NCBI RefSeq assembly: GCF_900059565.1
Contig: NZ_FIZW01000001.1
Coordinates: 248,001-312,000, forward strand
Source of the DNA: Murdochiella massiliensis
GTDB lineage: Bacteria > Bacillota > Clostridia > Tissierellales > Peptoniphilaceae
Reading direction: 5' to 3'
DNA length: 64,000 nucleotides
A program made the position numbers and the translations under genes. The notes under the pieces are model-generated. The model saw nothing but the letters and a program-made list of their open reading frames with translations. It made no database searches and was not told where the DNA came from. This document shows, in pieces, positions 25,215-34,155 of this stretch; the stretch's first letter is position 1; each line of letters opens with the position of its first letter.

Positions 25215-27515
25215 GTGTTTGAATTGATCGAAAAGCAGTGGCTGGCGGAAAATATTGTCTCTTTGGTGTTTCATGCACCTCGCGTCGCGGAATCCTGTTC
25301 ACCGGGTCAGTTTCTGATTCTTAAAGCGGATGAAGTCGCTGAACGTATTCCGCTGACCATTGCGGATTACGATCGCGAACAAGGCACGATTACGGTGGCT
25401 GTGCAGACGATCGGTGCCTCAACAAGAAAAATTGCCGCACTGGAAGTCGGTAGTGGAGCCAGGGATATCCTTGGACCTCTCGGTCATCCTTCCGCTTTCG
25501 TCGAAGAACCGCTTTCTGTCGTCCAAAAACGGCGATATATCTTTGTTGCCGGCGGCTTGGGCACAGCGCCTGTTTATCCGCAGGTGAAATGGCTTCATGA
25601 ACGTGGTGTGACAGTGGACGTACTCATCGGCGCACGAACGAAGTCGCTAATTTTTTGGGAAGAACGAATGAAAGCTGTCGCGGATCATGTTTTCATCACG
25701 ACTGATGACGGCTCCTACGGCCGACACGGCTTGGTAACGACATGCCTTGAAGATCTGGTGAAAAAAGAGGAGCGTGTGTACGATCAGTGCGTATGCATCG
25801 GCCCCATGGTCATGATGAAATTTGTCGCGCAGCTCACAGCGCCGGACCGGTTGAACTTGCCGACCATTGTTTCTATGAACCCCATTATGGTGGATGGAAC
25901 GGGGATGTGTGGAGCCTGTCGTGTTCATGTGGGAAAAGATGTACGCTTTGCATGTGTAGACGGACCGGAATTTGACGCGCGCGATATCGACTTTGAGGAG
26001 GCGATTCGCCGGCAAAAAATGGTGCGTACAAGAGCCGGCCGAACCGCGTTATTGCAGGAGGAAGCGAATCCGCAGAAACAGATGCCCAAAGCCACGGTCA
26101 AGAATGGGGAAACCGAGTATTTTGATATTCTTAAGCGTGTTCCGATCGCTGAACAGGATCCACAAGTACGCGCCGGCAACTTTGAAGAGGTCTGTTTCGG
26201 CTATGATGCCCGCGGTGCCGCTTTGGAAGCCTCGCGCTGTTTGGAATGTGCGAATCCGCGTTGTGTAAAAGCTTGTCCGGTGGCTATTGCCATTCCGGGT
26301 TTTATTCGCGAAATCAAGACAAATGCGCTTGATCGAGCCTTTAATATATTGAGTGAGGCTTCGTCGCTGCCTGCCGTTTGCGGACGCGTTTGCCCACAGG
26401 AAGAACAGTGTGAAGGCGCCTGTATTCGAGGAATCAAGGGCGAGGCGGTCGCCATCGGTAAACTGGAACGTTATGTTGCGGATTGGGCTCGGAAAAACGG
26501 TGTACGTCCCGAAAAACCGGCAAGGAAAGCAGAAGAGCAGCGCGTTGCCGTGATCGGTTCTGGTCCGGCCGGACTTGCCTGCGCCGGCGATTTGGCTAAA
26601 ATGGGCTACGCCGTGACCATTTTTGAATCGCTGCACGAGGCGGGCGGTGTTTTGCAGTACGGCATTCCGGAATTTCGTTTGCCGAAAAAAGAAGTAGTTG
26701 CCTATGAAGTGGATAATGTTCGCCGTCTCGGAGTGACGATAGAAACCGATGTTTTCGTCGGGCAGAGCGTGACCATTACGCAGCTCATGGAGGAGGAAGG
26801 CTTTGATGCCGTCTTCATTGCGACGGGTGCGGGCTTACCGCGTTTCATGGGCATTTCGGGCGAATCTCTTAATGGCGTCATGTCGGCCAATGAATACCTG
26901 ACGCGCAACAATCTGATGCATGCCTTTGATCCAGATTTTGATACGAAAATGGAACCATTTTCGCGTGTAGTGACGGTGGGCGGCGGAAATGTCGCCATGG
27001 ATGCGGCGCGTACGGCATTGCGTCTTGGCGCGGAAAGTCGATTGGTGTATCGACGAAGCGCAAATGAACTTCCTGCACGGCGCGAGGAAATTGAACACGC
27101 ACGCGAAGAGGGCGTTCGCTTTGATTTTCTGTGTAATCCGGTGGAGATTCTTGCAGACGAAGAAGGATGGGTATCCGGTGTGCGCTGCATACGAATGGCA
27201 TTGGGAGAACCGGACGCTTCCGGACGTCGTCGCCCGGTGGAAATTCCCGGATCTGAATTTGATTTGCCCTGCGATGCCGTCATCATGGCGCTCGGAACCA
27301 ACGCGAATCCGCGCGCTGCGAAGGGATTGGATGGACTGTCGCTCAATCAAAAGAAGGGCATTATCATTAATGAAGAAACCGGTGAAACATCGATACAAGG
27401 CGTGTTTGCCGGCGGCGATGCGGTAACCGGCTCCGCTACGGTTATTCTTGCTATGGGGGCGGGAAGAAAAGCAGCTCGCGGCATTGATGCGTACCTCCGT
27501 AACAAACGCGCCTGA
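25215..27515 (+). CDS. Fused NfnA-NfnB type ferredoxin-NAD(P) oxidoreductase (sulfide dehydrogenase/GltD-like)
   Basis: A protein of about 766 residues starting at GTG after GAGGAGG. Residues 1-280 resemble NfnA/SudB, a ferredoxin-NADP reductase/DHOD-B electron-transfer subunit: 'ESCSPGQFLILKADE', 'VAGGLGTAPVYPQ' and the 2Fe-2S ligands in 'GTGMCGACRVHVG'. Residues 300-766 resemble NfnB/SudA and glutamate synthase small subunit: 'CLECANPRCVKACPVAI', 'CGRVCPQEEQCEGAC', 'VIGSGPAGLACAGDLA' (FAD) and 'VGGGNVAMDAARTALRLG' (NADPH). Nfn bifurcates electrons between NADPH, NADH and ferredoxin. The single chain replaces the usual two genes. An Rnf complex at 48 kb fits this redox role. Confidence 0.88.
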   Translation: MFELIEKQWLAENIVSLVFHAPRVAESCSPGQFLILKADEVAERIPLTIADYDREQGTITVAVQTIGASTRKIAALEVGSGARDILGPLGHPSAFVEEPLSVVQKRRYIFVAGGLGTAPVYPQVKWLHERGVTVDVLIGARTKSLIFWEERMKAVADHVFITTDDGSYGRHGLVTTCLEDLVKKEERVYDQCVCIGPMVMMKFVAQLTAPDRLNLPTIVSMNPIMVDGTGMCGACRVHVGKDVRFACVDGPEFDARDIDFEEAIRRQKMVRTRAGRTALLQEEANPQKQMPKATVKNGETEYFDILKRVPIAEQDPQVRAGNFEEVCFGYDARGAALEASRCLECANPRCVKACPVAIAIPGFIREIKTNALDRAFNILSEASSLPAVCGRVCPQEEQCEGACIRGIKGEAVAIGKLERYVADWARKNGVRPEKPARKAEEQRVAVIGSGPAGLACAGDLAKMGYAVTIFESLHEAGGVLQYGIPEFRLPKKEVVAYEVDNVRRLGVTIETDVFVGQSVTITQLMEEEGFDAVFIATGAGLPRFMGISGESLNGVMSANEYLTRNNLMHAFDPDFDTKMEPFSRVVTVGGGNVAMDAARTALRLGAESRLVYRRSANELPARREEIEHAREEGVRFDFLCNPVEILADEEGWVSGVRCIRMALGEPDASGRRRPVEIPGSEFDLPCDAVIMALGTNANPRAAKGLDGLSLNQKKGIIINEETGETSIQGVFAGGDAVTGSATVILAMGAGRKAARGIDAYLRNKRA

Positions 27516-27608
27516 TTTTTTGCCGGGAAAGTATGACGGAATTGTCTCTTTTTTGGGACGCACGCGGGACACGTTCTCCGTTACGATAGAGGAAACGGAG
27601 GATGTGCG

Positions 27609-28649
27609 ATGAAATGGAGAATTGCTGTAATCGATCCGGACACCCGGTATCGCGATCGCTTTTTAGCGCAATGGAAAACCAAGCCGAATGAAGGCATTGA
27701 ACTCGAATGGATGACCGATGTCGCCTCGTTTTTGGAGGCGAGTCGTCATCGTATCTATGATCGTTTGCTTGTGGACTCTGGGGTGCTGGACAAGCAGACA
27801 AAAGAGGAAGTCGAAGCGGTCGTCTCGGCATCCAACATTTTTTTCTGGCAGGATAGAACCGATGAGCGGGGCCCGGCGAAATATCAGCCGGTGTCTCGCC
27901 TTCGTCAGGATCTGCTTTATCTTCTTTCCCATCAACGCAGTAGCGAACCAACAACGGATCTTGGCGGACAGCTGATTTTCTGCACCGCCTTAAAAGGTGG
28001 CCTCGGCGTTTCTACGGTGACGCAGGCGTTGGCAGGAGCCTATCGACGGATTTTTCCTGATGAACACGTATTTTATTTTGGACTTCAACCGTTTTGGAAC
28101 GCGAACGAGGTCTTTGCTTTTTCTGAAAACCGTACCGGTTTGCCCTACACTCTTGCCGATGTGGTTCTTGCCATGCGCATGCCTGCCGCGGATGTGGATC
28201 TGCGTTTAGCGGCTTGTATTATTGAGCAAAACGGAGTGGACACATTTTTGCCTCCGCGTCGTCCGGCGGATTTTTTTGATATTTCCAAAGAAGAGTGGAT
28301 ACGTCTTCTTCGTACGGTAAAAAAGAGGGAATCGTGTGTGCTTGTGGATTGTCCGGCCGGCTGGCTGTGGCAATTTCCCCAACTGTTTTCCGTGGCCGAT
28401 CGCCTGCTTCTTTTTACCGATGGTACGGAAGAAGAGGGAATGCGCGCTTTTTTGGAGGCCATTCCCTATACCTGGGAGGAAGGCCGTGATGCATTTTTGG
28501 AACGCGGAAATACGAAGCAACGCACGCGCGCGTTTTCCGTTCCTTTCCTTCCCGGAAAATCCGATACATTTGCGCAACGACGGGAGAGGATCTCCGCACT
28601 CAGCGTTTCTTCATCCATAGAGGAGGTGGTCACATGGATGCATGTATAA
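27609..28649 (+). CDS. TadZ/CpaE-like atypical ATPase
   Basis: A 346-residue protein. Residues 1-110 resemble a degenerate response-regulator receiver domain ('IAVIDPDTRYRDRFL'). Residues 118-340 are a MinD/ParA-like P-loop domain whose Walker A reads 'LKGGLGVSTVTQALAG', with Val where the usual GK lysine sits. Crystallised TadZ also lacks that Lys, as I recall. TadZ localises the Tad pilus machine at the pole. The gene overlaps an FHA protein and lies about 10 kb from the main Tad operon. Identity is by architecture; the link to the pilus is inferred. Confidence 0.75.
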   Translation: MKWRIAVIDPDTRYRDRFLAQWKTKPNEGIELEWMTDVASFLEASRHRIYDRLLVDSGVLDKQTKEEVEAVVSASNIFFWQDRTDERGPAKYQPVSRLRQDLLYLLSHQRSSEPTTDLGGQLIFCTALKGGLGVSTVTQALAGAYRRIFPDEHVFYFGLQPFWNANEVFAFSENRTGLPYTLADVVLAMRMPAADVDLRLAACIIEQNGVDTFLPPRRPADFFDISKEEWIRLLRTVKKRESCVLVDCPAGWLWQFPQLFSVADRLLLFTDGTEEEGMRAFLEAIPYTWEEGRDAFLERGNTKQRTRAFSVPFLPGKSDTFAQRRERISALSVSSSIEEVVTWMHV

Positions 28650-29908
28650 TTTACGAGGGGCTGCGCCTTATTGACGATGAGGATGGTCAACATATTCTGC
28701 TTCATGTTGAGGGGGAAAAGAGCATTGATCGCCTGACCTATACCATGTTAACCAACAACCCTTCATCCTTTTTTGCCCCGCTCTCCACCACGGAGAACGA
28801 AGCTCTTCGCTATGCACTGCCCGGAAAGCGGCTGGATACGATGGAAGAACCATGGAATTGCGGAAGTATGGTCGGCTTTTTTCGCCAGCTGGATGGAGCT
28901 ATGGAAGAAGCCGAAGATTATTTGTCGGATCCGAAAATGCTCCTTTTGCATCCGCATGCCGTAACGTGGGATGGCACACAGGCGGTTTTTTTACTGCTGC
29001 CTGTGTTGTCATTTTTGCCTCCGAAGAGATATCTTGCCGATTTTTGCCAAGACGTACTTTTTTCACGTGGGTTTGTTGAAGAAGACAGCCGGTTTCTGGC
29101 TCTCGCTTTTAACGCGCTGAGGACCCCAGCGTTTGATCGGAACAGCCTGAAAAACCTCATCGGTCGCTTAGAGGGGGAGGCGAAGGCGAAAGAGAAGAAC
29201 GCATTGTTGGTCACGCCGCAACCTGCAAAACCCTCATTGCCGAAAAAAGAGAAGCCGTTTCTGTCTGTGCAGATTCCGCAGCAAGATTCGAAAAAAGAGA
29301 GCGGTCATCGAACGGAACCGCTTCCTTTTATCCAACAGGAAAAACAGGAGAAGCTGAAAAAAGAGGAAAAAAAGGAAAAACAGAAAAAAGAGAGTCAAAA
29401 GCCAGATAAGGAAAAGAAAACGGAGTCGCGCCGGACACCAAAAACGATATTGGACCTGCTCATGCACTTCAGCCTTGAAAACTGGAAAGACTATCGTAAT
29501 CAAAAAAACGTAAGCGATGTGCAAAAGAAACGTCGAAGAACAAAACAACACATGGCCAACGAGGCAACGCCGCTTTTATGGGAAGAAAACGGCCATATTC
29601 GGATGATGCATATTGCGGATCCGGTGCGTCCTCGTCTACGCTTCTCTGAAAAGGAGGAAGTTGAGCTTTCTTCGTTGCCTACGATTCTCGGCCGGGGAAA
29701 CGAGGCGGGAATTTTGCGCTTGAATCGACGAGTGAGCGGTAAACATGCCCGCTTTTCGTTAGAGCATGGACGCTACATGGTGACCGATTGGCAATCGACG
29801 AATGGAACCTATGTGAATAATCATAGGCTTCCACCATTTCAACCGCAGACCATTGTACAGGGGGATCGTCTTCGCTTTGGCGAGGAGGAAGCGGTATTCC
29901 TGCTTTAA
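28634..29908 (+). CDS. FHA-domain protein with DUF6382-like N-terminus
   Basis: A 424-residue cytoplasmic protein overlapping tadZ by 16 bases. Residues 1-185 resemble the DUF6382 module found before FHA domains in Clostridia. Residues 195-315 are a Lys/Glu/Gln-rich, highly charged linker. Residues 345-424 are an FHA phosphothreonine-binding domain ('TILGRGNEAGILRL', 'RVSGKHARFSLEH' and 'DWQSTNGTYVN', with the Arg, Ser, His and Asn ligands). Such proteins accompany TadZ/CpaF in Gram-positive Tad loci, which supports a pilus role regulated by Ser/Thr phosphorylation. No kinase is in the window. Confidence 0.82.
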   Translation: MDACIIYEGLRLIDDEDGQHILLHVEGEKSIDRLTYTMLTNNPSSFFAPLSTTENEALRYALPGKRLDTMEEPWNCGSMVGFFRQLDGAMEEAEDYLSDPKMLLLHPHAVTWDGTQAVFLLLPVLSFLPPKRYLADFCQDVLFSRGFVEEDSRFLALAFNALRTPAFDRNSLKNLIGRLEGEAKAKEKNALLVTPQPAKPSLPKKEKPFLSVQIPQQDSKKESGHRTEPLPFIQQEKQEKLKKEEKKEKQKKESQKPDKEKKTESRRTPKTILDLLMHFSLENWKDYRNQKNVSDVQKKRRRTKQHMANEATPLLWEENGHIRMMHIADPVRPRLRFSEKEEVELSSLPTILGRGNEAGILRLNRRVSGKHARFSLEHGRYMVTDWQSTNGTYVNNHRLPPFQPQTIVQGDRLRFGEEEAVFLL

Positions 29909-29940
29909 CCGTAAATTCAACAGAAAATACATCATTCGTT

Positions 29941-29971
29941 CCTCCTGTTCCTCTATAATAGGAACAGGAGG
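29941..29971 (+). promoter_or_regulatory. Perfect hairpin burying the mutY ribosome-binding site, with a -10 in its loop
   Basis: CCTCCTGTTCCT (29941-29952) pairs perfectly with AGGAACAGGAGG (29960-29971), leaving a seven-base loop. The right arm carries the AGGAGG Shine-Dalgarno of mutY, six bases before its GTG. The loop contains TATAAT (29954-29959). Transcripts reading through from the FHA gene would hide the ribosome-binding site, whereas transcripts starting at the internal -10 would lack the left arm. No T-run follows, so it is not a standard terminator. Confidence 0.7.
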
Positions 29972-29976
29972 GATTT

Positions 29977-31113
29977 GTGGTGTCTGCATTAGCCGAAAGA
30001 CTGGTCACCTGGTATGATCAACATCGTCGTTTTCTTCCATGGAGAGAGGATCCTACGCCGTATCATGTCTGGGTGTCTGAAATAATGTTGCAACAAACGC
30101 GCGTAGAGGCGGTAAAAGGCTATTACACGCGTTTCTTGACGTTTTTACCGGATGTGTATGCCTTGGCCGAAGCGGATGAGGGCTTTTTACTCAAGCTTTG
30201 GCAAGGCTTAGGATACTACTCGCGGGCAAGAAATTTGCAAAAAGCGGCGAAGCAACTTGTCCAGGAACAACAGGGACAGTTGCCGGATACGACAGAAGAA
30301 TTACAACGTCTGCCGGGCATCGGAGCCTATACAGCCGGAGCAATTGCTTCCATCGCTTTCGGTAAGCCGGTGATTGCGCCGGATGGCAATGCATACCGCA
30401 TTTTTTCCCGTCTGCAGCAGGAAGAGGGCTTCCTGGAGGATCGCGAAACCAAAAAACGTTTAGAAGAAGCGATGCAATCGGTCATCGACCACAAGCGCCC
30501 GGGGGCATTTAATCAGGCTCTGATGGATTTGGGTTCGTTGATTTGTCTGGCTAAAGGAGACCCTTTATGTGCACAGTGTCCTTTACATGAATTTTGCGCG
30601 GTTGCGGGGAAGGAAATCGCGACGCAATATCCGAAGCGCCGCCCGAAAAAACCGAGACGGAAAGAAAAAAAGACCGTTTTGCTGATTCAGCAGGGGGATC
30701 GCCTCTTGCTATGGCAACAGCCGAAGAATGACCTTCTCGCAGGCATGTGGCTTTTTCCTATGCTGAACGGACACCTTTCGCCTGAAGAAATTCTTATGCG
30801 GATGTCCGAGCAGGGCATTGCTCGCGAATGTATTCAACAAATCGAGGGTTTAGATCCGGCTATCCATATTTTTTCGCATTTGGAGTGGCATATGATCGGT
30901 TACCTGGTGATCCTCACAGAATCAAAATATCCGATTCTTGTGACTTTAGGAAATGATAAACAACAGGACTCCCTGTTAACACAAGCGGAAGCTGTTCAGG
31001 AAGAAATGGAAACGGTGCCGGAAGGAAAGAAGATGGTGTGGGCGAATCCGGAGGAAATCGCTCGGCACTACGCCATCCCCACCGCCCATCGACCATTTTT
31101 CGTGGAGCGTTAG
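29977..31113 (+). CDS. mutY: A/G-specific adenine DNA glycosylase MutY
   Basis: A 378-residue base-excision repair enzyme that removes adenine opposite 8-oxoguanine. Order: catalytic N-terminus with 'LPWREDPTPYHVWVSEIMLQ' (catalytic Glu), helix-hairpin-helix 'LQRLPGIGAYTAGAIA', the conserved Asp in 'VIAPDGNAYRI', the 4Fe-4S cluster C-x6-C-x2-C-x5-C ('CLAKGDPLCAQCPLHEFC'), and a C-terminal NUDIX-like domain for 8-oxoG recognition. It starts at GTG after AGGAGG; a second GTG is adjacent. It stands between the FHA gene and pepF. Confidence 0.95.
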   Translation: MVSALAERLVTWYDQHRRFLPWREDPTPYHVWVSEIMLQQTRVEAVKGYYTRFLTFLPDVYALAEADEGFLLKLWQGLGYYSRARNLQKAAKQLVQEQQGQLPDTTEELQRLPGIGAYTAGAIASIAFGKPVIAPDGNAYRIFSRLQQEEGFLEDRETKKRLEEAMQSVIDHKRPGAFNQALMDLGSLICLAKGDPLCAQCPLHEFCAVAGKEIATQYPKRRPKKPRRKEKKTVLLIQQGDRLLLWQQPKNDLLAGMWLFPMLNGHLSPEEILMRMSEQGIARECIQQIEGLDPAIHIFSHLEWHMIGYLVILTESKYPILVTLGNDKQQDSLLTQAEAVQEEMETVPEGKKMVWANPEEIARHYAIPTAHRPFFVER

Positions 31114-31188
31114 CTGAATGTCAACGAGACGGTTATCGCATAGGGCGAAAAGGAATGGGTACATAATTAGCTGTTGAAAGGAGAAACT

Positions 31189-32955
31189 ATGGACGAAAAA
31201 CAAGCGATCGCTTATCGCTGGGCCATCAATGAAATGTATCCGGAAGCCTCAGCAATGGAGCGGGATATTTCTATTTTGAAACAAAACATCCAATCTCTGA
31301 AAGACTGGTCAAAAGAACCGAAAGCGCATTTAGAGGAGATTTTAGACACGTATCGTCGAAGTGAGATCGTTGCCGAAAATCTTCTGGTCTATACGCATAT
31401 GAAACAGGACGAGGATAGCCGAAACAGTGAAGCACAACGAAATTACCAGACAGCTTCCCGATTACTGCAAGACTATATTGCCGCCTTTTCTTTCTTTGAG
31501 CCGTTTCTTCTCTCCCTCTCGGACGAAGAACAGAAGCAGCTGATGCAGGAGGAAAAGTTTGCGTTTTTCCGCGAGTGGTTTGCCCGCATTTTCCGCTATA
31601 AGGAACACACACTCTTCGCTGCGGAGGAAAATTTGCTGGCTAAACTGCACTTTTTATCCGAAGCGCCGGATGCCATCTACTACTTTTTAACTAATGCCGA
31701 CCTGCACTTCCCACCATTACAAAGCCTGGACGGGGAAGAGCTTACGCAGCAGAATTTTACGATGCATGAGAAGAATCCGGATGTTGCAGTGCGTAAAGAG
31801 GCGTTCACTTCGCTGTATTCTACGTTTCATACCTTCGGCAACACAATCTCAACCTCGTATACCAATAACGTTAAAGCGCTGACAACCGAAGCCGAATTGC
31901 GTCATTATGACAGTGCGTTGGCGATGACGCTTTACGAAGATGATGTTCCTCTATCTGTTTACAATTCGTTACTGGAGAGTGTGCATCGTCACCTTCCACT
32001 CCTTCACCGCTATTATGCGAAGAAAAAAGAATTATTGGGCTTGTCCGAACAGCATATGTACGATGTTTACCTGCCCTTGATCAAAGGCACGGCAAAAACA
32101 TACACTTTTGCCGAAGCAAAAGAATTGTGCATCGCCTCGGTTGCACCTTTGGGAGAAGAATATCAGGCTATCTATCGAAAAGCTTTTGATGAGCGATGGA
32201 TGGATGTCTATCCTCGTGAAGGAAAGGCGGGAGGCGCTTATTCTTCCGGCTCCTATGAGAGCCGTCCGTATATTCTGTTGAATTTCAACGGAACATTGGA
32301 TTCCGTCTTTACGCTGGCGCATGAGATGGGACACTCCATGCACAGCTATTATGCCAAGCATCACAATGAAGCGCTTTATTATAATTACACAATTTTTGCA
32401 GCGGAGGTTGCCTCAACATTTAATGAGCTGTTGCTGCTGGACTATCTGACAAAACAGGCTAAAACGGAGGAAGAAAAGCGAGAACTTTTAGATCATCATC
32501 TGGACAGCTTCAAGTCTACGGTATATCGTCAGACCATGTTCGCCGAGTTTGAAAAAATCGTTCATGAGCGCATAGAAAAGGGAGAAAGTCTCGCGGGAGA
32601 GGATTACGATCAACTTTATCTTGAATTGAATCAGGCCTATTTCGGTGAGGCGATGATTTCAGACAAAGAGATTGCCTATGAGTGGATGCGTATTCCGCAT
32701 TTTTACTCCAACTTTTATGTGTATAAATACGCTACCGGCTTCACCGCAGCCACGGTGCTTTCCCAAAACGTGTTGCATGGTGGTAAAGCGGAGGTGGAAG
32801 CCTACTTTTCCTTCCTGAAGGACGGAGCTCACCATTTCCCGATCGAACAGCTGAAGATGGCCGGATGCGATATGACCGATCCCAAGACGGTAGATCAGGC
32901 TCTTTCCGTGTTTGCCGGCTTGGTGGAAGAGATAGAAGCGATTACAACCATGTAA
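31189..32955 (+). CDS. pepF: Oligoendopeptidase F (M3 family metallopeptidase)
   Basis: A 588-residue cytoplasmic zinc peptidase that cleaves oligopeptides. The zinc site is 'LAHEMGHSMHSYYA' (HExxH) with the downstream Glu ligand in 'AAEVASTFNELLLLD'. The C-terminal 'PHFYSNFYVYKYATGF' is typical of the M3B group. The ATG at 31189 follows AAAGGAG; an in-frame TTG is five codons earlier. It is 19 bases upstream of an oxidoreductase gene with its own ribosome-binding site. Confidence 0.95.
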   Translation: MDEKQAIAYRWAINEMYPEASAMERDISILKQNIQSLKDWSKEPKAHLEEILDTYRRSEIVAENLLVYTHMKQDEDSRNSEAQRNYQTASRLLQDYIAAFSFFEPFLLSLSDEEQKQLMQEEKFAFFREWFARIFRYKEHTLFAAEENLLAKLHFLSEAPDAIYYFLTNADLHFPPLQSLDGEELTQQNFTMHEKNPDVAVRKEAFTSLYSTFHTFGNTISTSYTNNVKALTTEAELRHYDSALAMTLYEDDVPLSVYNSLLESVHRHLPLLHRYYAKKKELLGLSEQHMYDVYLPLIKGTAKTYTFAEAKELCIASVAPLGEEYQAIYRKAFDERWMDVYPREGKAGGAYSSGSYESRPYILLNFNGTLDSVFTLAHEMGHSMHSYYAKHHNEALYYNYTIFAAEVASTFNELLLLDYLTKQAKTEEEKRELLDHHLDSFKSTVYRQTMFAEFEKIVHERIEKGESLAGEDYDQLYLELNQAYFGEAMISDKEIAYEWMRIPHFYSNFYVYKYATGFTAATVLSQNVLHGGKAEVEAYFSFLKDGAHHFPIEQLKMAGCDMTDPKTVDQALSVFAGLVEEIEAITTM

Positions 32956-32974
32956 GTAGATGACGGAGGAAAAA

Positions 32975-34141
32975 ATGACAAAATATGTGCTTATTGGCGG
33001 AAGCGCTGCAGGCTTTTTTGCAGCCAAGCAAATTCGAAAAAATGACCCGGAAGGGGACATTACGATTATTTCCGCGGAAAAAACGGCCCCCTATTATCGC
33101 ATTAAACTGACCGAGGCCATGGGAACGGGAGAAAAGACGGAAAATTTAGTAATGCAAAAACCGGCCTACTATGACGAGCAGAAGATAACGCTTCTTCTTG
33201 GGAAAATGGTCTCTTCGGTTGATTATGCGAAGAAAGAAGTAGTTTTTGCGGATGGTAAACAATTAGCCTACGACAAACTTCTTCTTGCGACCGGAGCGAA
33301 TCCCTTCATTCCTCCCTATGAGGGAGGAAAATTGGAAGGTGTCACCTCTATTCGCACGGCGGAAGACCTGGATGCGCTTCGGACTTACTTCCCGAAAATC
33401 AAACGCGTTCTCGTCGTAGGCGGCGGTTTGCTGGGGCTGGAAGCAGCCTATGCTTTGCGCAAACAGAACTTTGATGTGCATGTTTGCGAATTTGCCGAGT
33501 ATTTGCTCAATCGGCAACTGGATAAAGAAACCGCAGATCTGGTGCAAAACAGCCTGGAAACCAAGGAAGGTTTACACATTCATGTAGGAACCTCTCTTAA
33601 AGCCGTCCATGGTGATGGAAAAGTAACTTCCGTCACATTATCCAATGGAGAAGTGCTGGATTGCGATGCAGTCGTCTTCTCGGTTGGCGTACGTTCCGAT
33701 ACCACCTTGGCTGGAGAAACCCTTAAAAAAGACAAGGGCATCGTGGTCAATGACCGCATGGAAACCAGTGAGCCAGATGTTTGGGCCGCAGGTGATGTTG
33801 CGGAATTGAACGGGAGAACGATGGGCCTTTGGTCGGCGGCGATGGAAATGGGGAAAATTGCCGGAGAAAATATGTCCGGCGGCGAAGCGCACTATGATTC
33901 TCCGTTGCTCTTCACCAATCTACAAATCGGTGCCGTCAAGATGTTCTCTGCCGGGTCGCATGACGGGGAAATGGTGCGTAAAGATGGTGAGGACGGTGCG
34001 ATAACCAAGCTCTTCTTTGACGAGGAGGAGAAAATGGTCGGTGCCATTCTCTATCACAACACGGCTCTTGCCGGAAAAGCCAAAATGTGGATTAAAAACG
34101 GCACAGACAAAGCCACAATCATCAAAACCATTGAGGGGTAA
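32975..34141 (+). CDS. NAD(P)/FAD-dependent oxidoreductase (rubredoxin/nitrite reductase-like)
   Basis: A 388-residue flavoprotein of the pyridine-nucleotide-disulfide reductase fold. FAD site 'VLIGGSAAGFFAAKQI' near residue 5, ATG motif 'LLLATGANPFIPP', NAD(P) site 'VLVVGGGLLGLEAAYAL' near residue 143, and 'DVWAAGDVAEL' for FAD near residue 268. It resembles NADH:rubredoxin or NirB-like reductases that detoxify oxygen or peroxide in anaerobes. No rubredoxin gene is near, so the electron acceptor is unknown. The start follows GGAGG. Confidence 0.88.
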   Translation: MTKYVLIGGSAAGFFAAKQIRKNDPEGDITIISAEKTAPYYRIKLTEAMGTGEKTENLVMQKPAYYDEQKITLLLGKMVSSVDYAKKEVVFADGKQLAYDKLLLATGANPFIPPYEGGKLEGVTSIRTAEDLDALRTYFPKIKRVLVVGGGLLGLEAAYALRKQNFDVHVCEFAEYLLNRQLDKETADLVQNSLETKEGLHIHVGTSLKAVHGDGKVTSVTLSNGEVLDCDAVVFSVGVRSDTTLAGETLKKDKGIVVNDRMETSEPDVWAAGDVAELNGRTMGLWSAAMEMGKIAGENMSGGEAHYDSPLLFTNLQIGAVKMFSAGSHDGEMVRKDGEDGAITKLFFDEEEKMVGAILYHNTALAGKAKMWIKNGTDKATIIKTIEG

Positions 34142-34155
34142 GCAAGGGGAAAATT

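Noticed and set aside
27609..28649. Chromosome partitioning protein (ParA/MinD) identity
   Set aside because: The P-loop lacks the Walker A lysine, the N-terminus is receiver-like, and the partner is an FHA protein, all fitting TadZ better.
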